Of a DNA stretch of 64,000 bases, positions 11,086 to 21,229 are shown piece by piece (within the stretch, counting starts at the first letter, position 1; each line of letters opens with the position of its first letter). Below the pieces are notes generated by a model, which saw nothing but the letters and a program-made list of their open reading frames with translations, had not been told where the DNA came from and searched no databases. The stretch lies in contig JAPEHQ010000001.1 in assembly GCA_027405735.1 (NCBI GenBank), positions 6,386,001 to 6,450,000 of the forward strand. The letters are read 5' to 3'. The stretch is from Mucor racemosus (taxonomy: Eukaryota; Mucoromycota; Mucoromycetes; Mucorales; Mucoraceae). The position numbers and the translations under genes were made by a program.

Positions 11086-12939
11086 ATGCTTAAACATAAA
11101 AACAAAGGAATCAATCGATTTGCTGCTGCTGCAGATGCTGCCAATTCAGGAAGATCTGTGTTTGTAGAAAATGGAATGAACTACAATTTACAATCTGATT
11201 ACCCGTTTCGAGTTAACTTCTATTTGAAACCACCACCATCTGAAATTACTATTGAAGAATTTGAGACATTTGCCCTTGATCGTCTTCAAGGTAAAATAGA
11301 ATGGATTTACTGAAAAATGTACGTTTTTACTCATAGATTTTAAAAGTTTTAAGAGCTATTGAAACTGCCATTTTACGTAATAAAGATCTCAAGACTGAAA
11401 TTGCAAAGACTGTCGATGAATATTTACCCTTGAAATCAAATATATCGAAATCTGATACACTTTATGAGGAAAGACGCAAAGATCACATTAGTCATTTTGT
11501 CTTGAGAATGGCTTATTGTAGAAGGTTTGACCTGATCGCTCGCTAGGTTACATCAAATCCATTAATCATCCTTTCTCTTTTGTAGTGAGGAATTACGTGA
11601 TTGGTTTGTAAAGCAAGAAACAGCATTATTTAAATATAGATTCGAGCAAGAAACGCTAGAGGAAAAGAGAAACTTTTTAAAGCATTTGAATTTAAATTGG
11701 AAAATTGTAAGCATGCAAATTACACCACGCAATAGAGAAAGAATATAACCAAGTTTCTGTTATCATAGCTCTCAAATGAAGAAAAGGAAAGCATACGAGA
11801 GGAATTAGAGGCTTGCTGTAGACTAAAGCAAACAACGTTGGGACAACCTGTTCAAGATTATATTAGTTCTGAGACTTTCTTTGAGGTATTGGTGGTATTT
11901 TTCAATTCAAAAAATGTATTATAACTGACTAGAATTTTATATCAGGTCGACTTTTTCAAAGTTCCTTATATGGTAGCAACTCGGTCTGTGTATGTAAGAA
12001 AGGGAAAAGCATATGTACCTATGAGTGATCAAATCAACCTTGTTATGGTGGAATTCAAAAACTATTTGATGAAAGCATTGGAAGCAACTAGTAAACTGCT
12101 ACCAAGAATGGAAGAAGATGATAGATTAAGACCCATCTTGCTCAATGTCGAAAAGCAGTATATTGGAAGAAATTACAACGAAATTGGCGATGCTACAGGC
12201 TCCATCACAGCCAAAGATGTTGATTCTGTATGTATTTTAATTATCGCAACAGGAATGTCTATATTCATTTTTTACAATATTTAGTTTGTTCGTCATCATG
12301 CACCATTATGTATGCGCAATCTACATGACTCATTGAGAGCTGATAAACATCTTAAACATGGAGGAAGACTCCAATATGGCCTCTTCTTGAAGGGTATTGG
12401 ATTAAGTGTAGAGGAGGCTCTCGTCTTTTGGAGACAAGCATTTTCCAACATTACAGATGATAAATTTCAGAAAGAATATTCGTATAATATTAGATACAAT
12501 TACGGCCTTGAAGGAAAGCGTGTCAATTATAGCCCATTCAGGTATTGTATTCAAATTTAAAATTGAAAAATATGGATAACTGAAAATTTTATATGATAGT
12601 TGTTCAAAGATCATCACAAGAGATCCACCTTCAACTGGAGAAAACCATGGTTGTCCCTTCCGCCATTTCTCTCATGGCAATCTTGAAGCTAGATTACGTA
12701 AAGATAATATTACTGGATCTAATGTAGATGAAATTTTAGACCTCGTTCGCAATAGACATTACCAACTAGCATGTACAAAGCATTTTGAAGTGACTCATCC
12801 TCAAAACAAAGAGAAGATTGATAATATTGAGCATCCCAATCAGTATTATGAATTAAGTAAACATCTTGCAGAGAAAGAAGAAGCCGGGAAAGTTCCTGAG
12901 ACATCGTTAGCGGATGAATCAATGGAAATCGATGATTAA
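11086..12939 (+). CDS. PRI2: DNA primase large subunit
   Basis: Seven exons (11086-11290, 11347-11524, 11586-11706, 11769-11885, 11946-12227, 12285-12541, 12600-12939) join in frame to 499 residues. The N-terminal part has ALDRLQVLRAIE and [20 protein letters not shown], as in PRIM2. The C-terminal half holds the four iron-sulphur cysteines C310 (HAPLC), C388, C405 (HGCPFRH) and C445 (YQLAC). The last two spacings (17 and 40) equal those I recall for the human protein. With the small catalytic subunit it makes RNA primers for polymerase alpha at origins and on the lagging strand; the 4Fe-4S domain supports initiation. The exon-2 acceptor at 11345-11346 (AAAAG) was chosen because the nearer TAG breaks the frame. 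Confidence 0.96.
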
Positions 12940-13971
12940 AACGTTGTTTTCCTTTAATATAAAATGTAATTATATCTATCAAAATAAACTAGCCTTTTTT
13001 TTACAAAAACTAGAGCCGTGTGAGGTATGCTGATTGTTTGACGTGCATATGCACCTTCTAGGAGGGATTACTATCATTCCTCAGCCAGACCATATGCGCA
13101 AATTTGCCTTTATTACATCATATAACGCTAAAAAATACGAAAATATTAGTTCCTTGACCGTTGGATATACCAATTATACGGACTTTTGAGACCAAAATAT
13201 GCCAAATAAAAAGTATATACTTACTCCAGTATTTTTAAAGATTTGGCAAAGGCCATTAGCGTTTGCAGAATTCATAATGGTAAAAATTGTCAAACAAACA
13301 ATATTAAGCCTCTTATATTTTATTCTTTGGTACGATATAGAATATATGCAAAATGCGTAACTTTCGTTTGTACTTTTTTGTTTGGTTCTAGCTACATTTT
13401 TTTAACGAGAAATGGCAAACTATTTCAGAATTAGCATTGGTGTCGAGTCGGGTTTTGCCAGCCAAAATTACTAATATACGCTGGGCTCGGCAACATTCCT
13501 TTTCAGAATCATGAAACACACCACAATGTACTCCATATATATTTTGTCTGCAAAGTTTTTAAAAATATATATGTAGTATGTAGTACTGTATATAAAACGT
13601 ATTACGCTATAGCTTTGATTATGCATGAAAAGAACGTCTATTTATTAATTCGGTAGTGGTTATTGCCATACATACTGGTTTTGGCTGATCTAGCGCTATT
13701 TCTAATCTGAAACGATCTGCTGGGCCGCGAAACCTACTTGGAAAAAGTGGGCGTTTGATTCCTACGATTTAACCAGCAAATTAATAAATGCTGGAATTAT
13801 AATTCTGAACACTGTTATGGTAGTAGTATATATCTAAAAGTTCTAGCCCATTTAGATTGGTCATGAGCATCTTTTCCGGTTGTTTTATTTTTTTTTAGGC
13901 AGAGAAAGAGAGATTTTTTTGCTAAAATTGAACTATACTCCTTCAAAAATAAATGTTAGCAAGCGGAATCA
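12940..13971. other. Intergenic region upstream of the palindromic island
   Basis: About 1 kb without a convincing gene. It contains the PRI2 3' end with AATAAA near 12981, and some short self-complementary words (TGCATATGCA near 13045). The open frame near 13243-13434 has no recognisable motif. Confidence 0.35.
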
Positions 13972-14008
13972 AAAAAGCATACTCTATCAAACTTACTTAA
14001 ATGCTAAA
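13972..14008 (+). repeat. Outer end of the left inverted arm
   Basis: 37 bp matching the reverse complement of 25345-25381. It ends in CTAAA, which is the target duplicated by the retrotransposon. Confidence 0.8.
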
Positions 14009-14253
14009 TGTTATGTCAATATCATATCCTAGGTCGCACATTCAAGGTCGCAGTCAATATTCGGTATTATAGTAAATCAACAGGTGTACACGTTGATTCA
14101 CATGCGTCTTAGTAAATTGGTGTAATGTTCTTAGATAGTAATTCTGTGTAATAGTTATAATGAAAAGTATATAAATACATCCTCTGGATGTATTGTTAAT
14201 AAAAAGTGTAATATTTTGGCAAGATTATTTCTTAAGACCGTTTTGACATTTCA
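14009..14253 (+). repeat. 5' LTR of the chromovirus
   Basis: 245 bp. It contains a TATA box (TATATAAA, 14168-14175). Immediately downstream is a perfect 9-bp hairpin, AATACATCC-TCT-GGATGTATT (14174-14194), close to where transcription should start. Confidence 0.95.
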
Positions 14254-14318
14254 TTTTTTTAATCTACCTAAAAACTTCTATTATACTCTAAACAACTCAT
14301 ACTATTTTACTTTTTAAA

Positions 14319-17300
14319 ATGAGCAACAACACTACTATTAAACAAGCTACTGGTACCTCTGCTACCAAGGCTCGTCAGCCTGCTACTGGTACTACTTCTC
14401 AATCTGTATCTTTGGATATGGATTTTGATCTTGGTTCATCTTTGTCTTCGGGACAAGATGTAAATGATGCATTGAGCAATGATGCTCTGCATGATAACTA
14501 TAATACTTGTAGCGAAGACGCTCGTATTACCAAGGAATTGAGCGATGACGCTCTTTCTATGGATGATGATACTATCATGAGTGATAGTGAACTTGATCTT
14601 GACCATGGTGTTCAAGAAGTTACTTTCCTAGGAAAGGAACATCAAGTGAAGTTGTTGAATGAAATCAAACAACTGCGAGTTCAGTTGTATAATGCAACTG
14701 CATTATCAATTAAGCATATTGATAATGGTACTCTAGCCTCAAAAGCAAGTGCCTTGAAACGTCAGTTAAAACTGGTAAAAGAGAATTATGATCTTTTATT
14801 TGATGAAAGTACCATGATGGGTACTGCCACGGGTGAATCATCGTTAGTTCCTTCTGACACTCCATTTTTACAATGGAAAGGACATAAGTTTAATACCAAG
14901 AAATTCATTTTTCAAAGTATGGACGCATGTTTGACTCAGTTCGAAGATGTATTGGAATCTCGTTCAATTTCAGTTGAAGCAAACTGGAAAAGAATCATAA
15001 AGCCCAAAATGTCGACTGGGATGGCTTCTTGGACTCGTGAAGTAATCGAGAGATACCCTAGTATTTCTTGGAGTCAATTTAAGTCCAAGTTGAAGGCTAA
15101 GTATAGTCCTTCTGAGGTTGAGGAAAAGAAAGCTGCTCTCAACAAATTGAAAAATTTGAAATTGGAGAAATGTGAAAGCTTAGAAGTCTATATCGACAAG
15201 TTTACAACGTTGAAAGACTTGGCTGGTGTTACTGAGAACACTAGTTTGACTGATTATTTGTTGAAGGGTCTTGATGTGGATTTGTATAGTCCTGTATCAT
15301 TGAATATTTCTCAATCGAGAGATAAAGAGAAGGATACTTTGGATTATGCAATCTCTCAGCTTCGAAGTGTTTACGATTTGTTGCGTCGTGATAGTTATTA
15401 CCGAGAGGAAAAGCACAGAAAAGAAGAAGAACTGACCCAGAGAATAATTAGGCAGTTGAAGCAACAAGGTGGCCATTATGGTTCATCTTCTCGTGGTGGT
15501 TACAATGGTAATCATAATGCTGGTAATCGTATTGGTAAACAATACAATGGTTTTGCAAAAAAGCCAGTAAGAAGAGCTGGTAAATTCCATACCAAACAAA
15601 AAGCAAATAATGGTGGTGATACACCAAAATGCTTTGATTGTGGATTTACTCCCTTCACGTATGCGCACAAAGCAGTGTGCAAGAAGAATACCAAGAACAC
15701 TGTTCATGGGAAAAAGAAGAAGTCTATCGTGCCTACTCCTTCTCGTGTTACTGAAGACACTGATGATTCATCTGATGATGAAAGTGACCAACATTTTGCT
15801 GTGGCCACTATTGCTGCCCCAAAGAAAAAGGGAAAAGAAGTATCTCAAATGGATACCGATAGTGAATGTAAGCAATTTGATAGTGATTATTTTAGGAAGA
15901 TGCCTAATAATAATATGAATACTAATGGTCTTCTTTATTTACCTGTTATTTTAGAAACAAGCGCTGGCATCAAGGTCAACACTTGGTTTTTGTTGGATAC
16001 TGGTTGCACGTTTAGTGCAATTTCACCACAATTAGTTTCTTTTCTAAATTTAAATATTTGTAATAAAAATGGTATTATTAAATTGGCACAAAATAACAGT
16101 GTAGTAGATCGTAAGGGTCAAACTGAAGAAGAGCTTATAATTAATTATGGTTCTAAAATTGTTCATTCAAAATTTGAAGTTTTTGATTTATTTGACGATG
16201 TCCATTGTGTATTTGGAATGGATTTATTGTATAAAGTTGGTATTACGTTAGGTAATATTGCAGCAGATTGGTCAGATCGTGTTGGTTATGAAATACCAAA
16301 GATTGAACCCAATCCTTATAAACCAAATGAAGATCCTTATGGATCTGAAGAAGAACGTAAAATTATGATGAACGAATTACAACCATTTATTGATGCAAAT
16401 ACTAGTATTAGTCCTAAAGCATATTGTAATATTCCTGGTAGTGAAATTAAATTGCCCATAAAGAAAGATACTCCACTTGCGAATACATGTCGTAGACAAT
16501 TTCCAATTGCTGAAGCATTGCGACCTGTTATTCAAAAACAAGTTGAAAAATGGCGAGAAAATGGTGTGATTAAAAGAGCAAAACCTAATACACCTCATAA
16601 TTCTCCAATTTTTACTGTACGAAAGAAAAATAGTGATGGTGAATACACTGGAAAAGAGCACCGTGTGGTAATTGATTGTCGTTTGATAAATAATGCATTA
16701 GATCCTGAGAAACTTGAACGTTTCCCATTGCCCTTGATAAGTGATTTGCATCGTAAGATGTCGAAGCATTCGCTCTATACTGTCATTGACTTATCGCAAT
16801 GTTTCCATGCATTTAAAATATCCAGATCGTCAAGATCGTATTTGACGTTCACTGATATGGAGGGATTGACGTGGTCCTTCTCTCACTGCCCGTACGGATT
16901 GACTATGGTCTCATCGCACGCACAAAAAATACTTTCTAATTTATTTGCTGATATCAGTGATACTACCACTCACTTTATAGATGATGTCACTATACATACT
17001 GAAAACGACCTGAAAAAGCATACAGAACTAGTTAAAATCGTTATCGATCGCTTGACTAAAGCAAACTTACGTATAAATACTGAAAAATTGCATATTGCGC
17101 AAAAGAGCATTTATATATTGGGTTTCTGCTTATCTAGTGAGGGTTTAGCATTAGATCCTCGAAAGGTTTCAAATGTTTTGGATTGGGAACCTACCGTTAA
17201 AAGTAGCCGTGAATTGAGTTCACGTTTAGGATTGATTAACTTTTTTCGTTCTAATTTGCCACGCTTGTCGATGTTGACAGCACCACTAGATAAATTGCGA

Positions 17301-19529
17301 AATGCACCTGATATTACTAAAGTATGGACACCAGAACATACTAAATTAATGAAGCAATTGCAAGAATTATTAGTCAGCTCAGCAGTGTTGAGTGTGCCTA
17401 ACTTACATTATCCAATCTGTGTTGTTACAGATAGTTCTGCCTATGCAATTGGCGCTGCAATGTATCAAGTTATTGGTAATAAAATAAAATATCTTGGTTT
17501 TATTGCACGCAGTTTGAGTCCATCAGAGCAAAGATGGGGAAGTTCCAAACGAGAATTAGCTGCAGTTGTCTATGCATTTAAAAAGTTTCATCAATGGTTG
17601 TATGGAAGACGATTCCATCTCTTTGTGGATAATCGTGGTATTTTATTTCTACATTCGCAACCTAAATTGGATCGAATGGTTGAGAACTATTATGAGACAA
17701 TTTTTGAAATGGATTTTGATATTACCTTTTGTAGTGGTATTAACAATATCTTGGCTGATACCTTATCGCGTCTTTTCTGGCCATACAATACGCTGGTGGA
17801 GAGTGGTGATAAGCGTTTAATTAAAAATCATGTTAATGAAAAGAATTTAGTTAAACAAGATATTGATACAAAGGTTAAAGGAAAGAGAAAACATGTAGTA
17901 GACAATGTAGTAGAAGAAAAGAAAAAGAGGAAATTACATGTTGTGAATAAGGGGAAAGATAAACTTAAGGAAGCACATGATAACCTTATTGCATGCGATA
18001 CTTCCGTTATCTCCGGATCACCAAAAGTAATCATTCCGAGGGAAACCTCTGACCTTTTTAACAACGCTAAATTGACAGCGTATGTAAACAAATTGAAGAA
18101 TAAGAACGAAGAGTTATTATTCTGCGTTAGTCATTTAGATGTTTATGAAACGCCTGCAAGTGATGAAGAAAAACAAAATATATTAGAAAAAACACATTTA
18201 CTTGGGCATTTCGGTATTCATGCAATGGAGCAAGTTATACACCAAGATTTGAATATGCATTGGAAAGGCTTAAGGGAAGATATTACGAAATATATATCAA
18301 ATTGCCATAAATGCAGACAGTTCAATTTAGCTAAGCATGTCTACCATCCACCAAAGCAAGAAGCTCCTGAAGGGATAATGGATCATGTTGTATTTGATCT
18401 AGGTGGATTTGATTGCACTACACCAAGGGGAAATAATTTTATATTAGTAGTGCTAGATCTATTCTCGAGATTTATTATCTTACGTGCAATTCCAGATAAA
18501 TCAGCTACTACTGTTGCAAAGGAATTGGTATCTATCTTTTCATTGTTCGGCTACCCACGTATCGTTGGTCATGATCGAGGTGCAGAATTCCATAATAAAT
18601 TACTTGAAAAGATACTTAAACATGCTGAGGTTGAGAATAGAGCAAGTTTACCATTTACGCCCCAAGGTAATAGTTGCTGTGAAGCTGCAGTAAAGTCTGC
18701 AAAAACAATAATTATGAAGATGTTGGAAGGTCGTAGCAAAGATTGGGATTTGTACCTTAATGGAACAGCATTAAGTTTAAATGTACATAGATCTAGACTG
18801 CATGGGATGATGCCATTCATGGTAATGTTTCATAGAGCACCTAATGAATTTAAGGATTATCGAGGAGATAAACCTACACTTCATGAAAGAGAAATCGATG
18901 TGGAAGCATTTAAAAAGAAGCTCGATTTAATTGATAGAATTATTGTTCCAGCAATTAGAGACCAAATACTAAAGACACAGGATAAGGATAGTAGTTACTT
19001 TAGAAAGAGACATAGAATCTTGGAGAAACCTTATCCAATTGGATCTACTGTAATGATCAAGAATATAGAAAATAAGAATAGGAAAACTGATCCTAACTAT
19101 GAAGGCCCATTTTATATACATGGAATAACTAAAAATGGAAGCTATATTCTTACTGATAAAACTGATACATTCTTAGCTAGAGATGTACCTACACAACAGA
19201 TCAAGTTGATCAGCACGAATGATGCAAAGGAAGATAACTCAGATGTGTATGAAGTACAAGCTATTATAAAGCATAGAGGTACTCCACCCAATTACGAATA
19301 TTTAGTAAGATGGAAGAATTTCACAGAAGATCATGATTCTTGGGAACCACCAGCATCATTTGATTCTCCTGATGTTATTAAACATTATTGGGCGAGAGTA
19401 GATGCTAATACGCAATCTAATGGTAAGGGAAAGCAAGCTCCTAAATCAATTAATACAAGAAAGATTGCTACACGCGAGGAGAAGTCCAAGAAGAAGCGTG
19501 AAAGATTATTAGCAGAAGATACGATTTAA
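14319..19529 (+). CDS. Gag-Pol polyprotein of Ty3/gypsy chromovirus with C-terminal chromodomain
   Basis: A single uninterrupted frame of 1,736 residues. In order: a Gag region; a non-standard zinc knuckle at about 438-454 (C-x2-C-x8-H-x4-C, CFDCGFTP..H..C); aspartic protease with LLDTGCTFSAIS near 558-569; and reverse transcriptase with YTVIDLSQCF and FIDD near 886-889. RNase H starts near 1035 (VVTDSSAYAIG) and ends ILADTLSRL. Integrase has the HHCC finger (HLLGHFGIH, then CHKC) and DDE residues in VVFDLGG, HDRGAEF and CCEAAVK, with the last two acidic residues 35 apart. A chromodomain covers about 1643-1695 (YEYLVRWKNF, SWEPPASF). Chromodomains of this group guide integration toward chromatin marks. 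Fusing Gag and Pol in one frame resembles the Tf1/sushi lineage. No frameshift or stop is seen, so it could be active. Confidence 0.97.
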   Translation: MSNNTTIKQATGTSATKARQPATGTTSQSVSLDMDFDLGSSLSSGQDVNDALSNDALHDNYNTCSEDARITKELSDDALSMDDDTIMSDSELDLDHGVQEVTFLGKEHQVKLLNEIKQLRVQLYNATALSIKHIDNGTLASKASALKRQLKLVKENYDLLFDESTMMGTATGESSLVPSDTPFLQWKGHKFNTKKFIFQSMDACLTQFEDVLESRSISVEANWKRIIKPKMSTGMASWTREVIERYPSISWSQFKSKLKAKYSPSEVEEKKAALNKLKNLKLEKCESLEVYIDKFTTLKDLAGVTENTSLTDYLLKGLDVDLYSPVSLNISQSRDKEKDTLDYAISQLRSVYDLLRRDSYYREEKHRKEEELTQRIIRQLKQQGGHYGSSSRGGYNGNHNAGNRIGKQYNGFAKKPVRRAGKFHTKQKANNGGDTPKCFDCGFTPFTYAHKAVCKKNTKNTVHGKKKKSIVPTPSRVTEDTDDSSDDESDQHFAVATIAAPKKKGKEVSQMDTDSECKQFDSDYFRKMPNNNMNTNGLLYLPVILETSAGIKVNTWFLLDTGCTFSAISPQLVSFLNLNICNKNGIIKLAQNNSVVDRKGQTEEELIINYGSKIVHSKFEVFDLFDDVHCVFGMDLLYKVGITLGNIAADWSDRVGYEIPKIEPNPYKPNEDPYGSEEERKIMMNELQPFIDANTSISPKAYCNIPGSEIKLPIKKDTPLANTCRRQFPIAEALRPVIQKQVEKWRENGVIKRAKPNTPHNSPIFTVRKKNSDGEYTGKEHRVVIDCRLINNALDPEKLERFPLPLISDLHRKMSKHSLYTVIDLSQCFHAFKISRSSRSYLTFTDMEGLTWSFSHCPYGLTMVSSHAQKILSNLFADISDTTTHFIDDVTIHTENDLKKHTELVKIVIDRLTKANLRINTEKLHIAQKSIYILGFCLSSEGLALDPRKVSNVLDWEPTVKSSRELSSRLGLINFFRSNLPRLSMLTAPLDKLRNAPDITKVWTPEHTKLMKQLQELLVSSAVLSVPNLHYPICVVTDSSAYAIGAAMYQVIGNKIKYLGFIARSLSPSEQRWGSSKRELAAVVYAFKKFHQWLYGRRFHLFVDNRGILFLHSQPKLDRMVENYYETIFEMDFDITFCSGINNILADTLSRLFWPYNTLVESGDKRLIKNHVNEKNLVKQDIDTKVKGKRKHVVDNVVEEKKKRKLHVVNKGKDKLKEAHDNLIACDTSVISGSPKVIIPRETSDLFNNAKLTAYVNKLKNKNEELLFCVSHLDVYETPASDEEKQNILEKTHLLGHFGIHAMEQVIHQDLNMHWKGLREDITKYISNCHKCRQFNLAKHVYHPPKQEAPEGIMDHVVFDLGGFDCTTPRGNNFILVVLDLFSRFIILRAIPDKSATTVAKELVSIFSLFGYPRIVGHDRGAEFHNKLLEKILKHAEVENRASLPFTPQGNSCCEAAVKSAKTIIMKMLEGRSKDWDLYLNGTALSLNVHRSRLHGMMPFMVMFHRAPNEFKDYRGDKPTLHEREIDVEAFKKKLDLIDRIIVPAIRDQILKTQDKDSSYFRKRHRILEKPYPIGSTVMIKNIENKNRKTDPNYEGPFYIHGITKNGSYILTDKTDTFLARDVPTQQIKLISTNDAKEDNSDVYEVQAIIKHRGTPPNYEYLVRWKNFTEDHDSWEPPASFDSPDVIKHYWARVDANTQSNGKGKQAPKSINTRKIATREEKSKKKRERLLAEDTI

Positions 19530-19834
19530 ATGTTAGATGAAGGCTATACCTTTTCCTTTTAACATTTCCTTTTTGATCCCACTGGGTTTTTGGAATGTGA
19601 GGTTTTTAATGGTTGCCCCTGAATATCTAAATTTGAAGTTTATATTATTGTACAACGAAGATCAATCAACAAGAAGTACATTATCATATATCAACAATAT
19701 TGCCGTTTTTATTTTTTTTATTTTTTCTTTTTTTCACGTTATGTCAACCAACTTATACACAAATTACAATTACAACAAACTACAACAACTATCACTATCT
19801 TTTATCACATAATGCTTATGTTGGTGTGGGATGG
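19530..19834 (+). other. 3' untranslated region of the retrotransposon
   Basis: Non-coding sequence between the polyprotein stop and the 3' LTR, ending in a G-rich probable polypurine tract. An open frame at 19537-19812 is hydrophobic and low-complexity; I do not call it a gene. Confidence 0.6.
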
Positions 19835-20079
19835 TGTTATGTCAATATCATATCCTAGGTCGCACATTCAAGGTCGCAGTCAATATTCGGTATTATAGTA
19901 AATCAACAGGTGTACACGTTGATTCACATGCGTCTTAGTAAATTGGTGTAATGTTCTTAGATAGTAATTCTGTGTAATAGTTATAATGGAAAGTATATAA
20001 ATACATCCTCTGGATGTATTGTTAATAAAAAGTGTAATATTTTGGCAAGATTATTTCTTAAGACCGTTTTGACATTTCA
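19835..20079 (+). repeat. 3' LTR of the chromovirus
   Basis: 245 bp, nearly identical to the 5' LTR. The hairpin is at 20000-20020. It is followed by the target duplication CTAAA at 20080-20084. Confidence 0.95.
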
Positions 20080-20084
20080 CTAAA

Positions 20085-21153
20085 TACTCACCACCATATG
20101 TTATCATTAGTATCATCTTGTTTTTTATTTAATTGCTGTATTATTAAAAATCAAGCTTTTCATAGCTTATAACAATGACAATGGGATATTTCTGATTTTA
20201 GATTGACATTTATCATAAGGCGGGCTGATAATATGTTTTTTGATACTACTGTAGATGGAACCAGTCAATTTAATTTATAGGATTTGAATGCAAATCTCGA
20301 GGAACCATTTGTAAGTACTTAAGTTTGTTCTAGTAAAGCATTGAATAAATTGGCCTGGGACAAAGAGAGTAAAAAGGCGGCAATAGATTCCAGTGATGGC
20401 CATGCATGTTTATGTTTATGATGTCGGAGAGGTAAGGCTAAAACATAATGTAATCATCTATAACGCAATAATTATAAAGTAAGGCTATATTATCACCAAA
20501 TAAACTATCACACGATATTAACATGTATGAAGACTTGCAGTAATAAGCTTGAATCAAGTGGATACAGCATCGTAAATTCTTGAAAAAATTCTCAAGTATT
20601 ATAAAATCTCTTATTTTTAAGACTTACAAGGCTTATAAGCGGAATATTAATTTAGAAAATTATTCTTGTCCAGATCATCAATTTTGACATTTTTTAATTT
20701 TTTTTTTCTGATTTCGCAAATCTAGAGTTAATTATACTACCAATTATAAAAACAAAAAATATACACTTGTACCAAATTTAGTGCTCTATTTGCTCAATAA
20801 AAAATAACAAACATTTTTATTGTAAAATATTACATGAAAATCCTTTAATCAAAAATCCGTTTTTGGGGCAAAACTACAAATTTTCATTACTTAACATTTA
20901 ATATTAAGCTTTTATAAAATGTGTATTAGTTATGGCTATAAGTTTCTCTCACAATGTAGTATATTTAAACGTTGATTTTGGTATTAAAATTTGATTTTTC
21001 TGTTTTTTGATCAAAATCATGAGTGTTGGTAAGGGTGAAATGAGCCCAGAAAATGTCCGCTAAAAAAACTGAATTTTCAGACGGTACATGGTTAAATATA
21101 AGAAAAGTAAAAAAAAAAACCGCTTTTTTATTTAAAACTTAGATATATACCAT
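20085..21153 (+). repeat. Left inverted arm, inner 1,069 bp
   Basis: Reverse complement of 24276-25344. It has no open gene. It contains long A/T runs and a short near-unique block around 20340-20460 (GGCCTGGGACAAAGAG). Confidence 0.85.
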
Positions 21154-21229
21154 TGTAGGTTCCAACCACCTTGGGAATAATAAAATCAATATTAATCTCT
21201 CATTTATTTGTATTGAGGTTTTAATAGAA

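Larger units (their letters stand above)
14009..20079 (+). mobile_element. Full-length Ty3/gypsy chromovirus (LTR retrotransposon)
   Basis: Two 245-bp LTRs (14009-14253 and 19835-20079) flank one intact reading frame. The LTRs begin TGTTATGTC, end TTTCA (TG..CA), and differ at one base that I found (A at 14166 versus G at 19992). The element is flanked by a perfect 5-bp target duplication, CTAAA (14004-14008 and 20080-20084). These signs indicate a recent insertion. No canonical tRNA primer-binding site directly follows the 5' LTR. A G-rich tract, GGTGTGGGATGG, just before the 3' LTR may serve as the polypurine tract. Confidence 0.97.
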
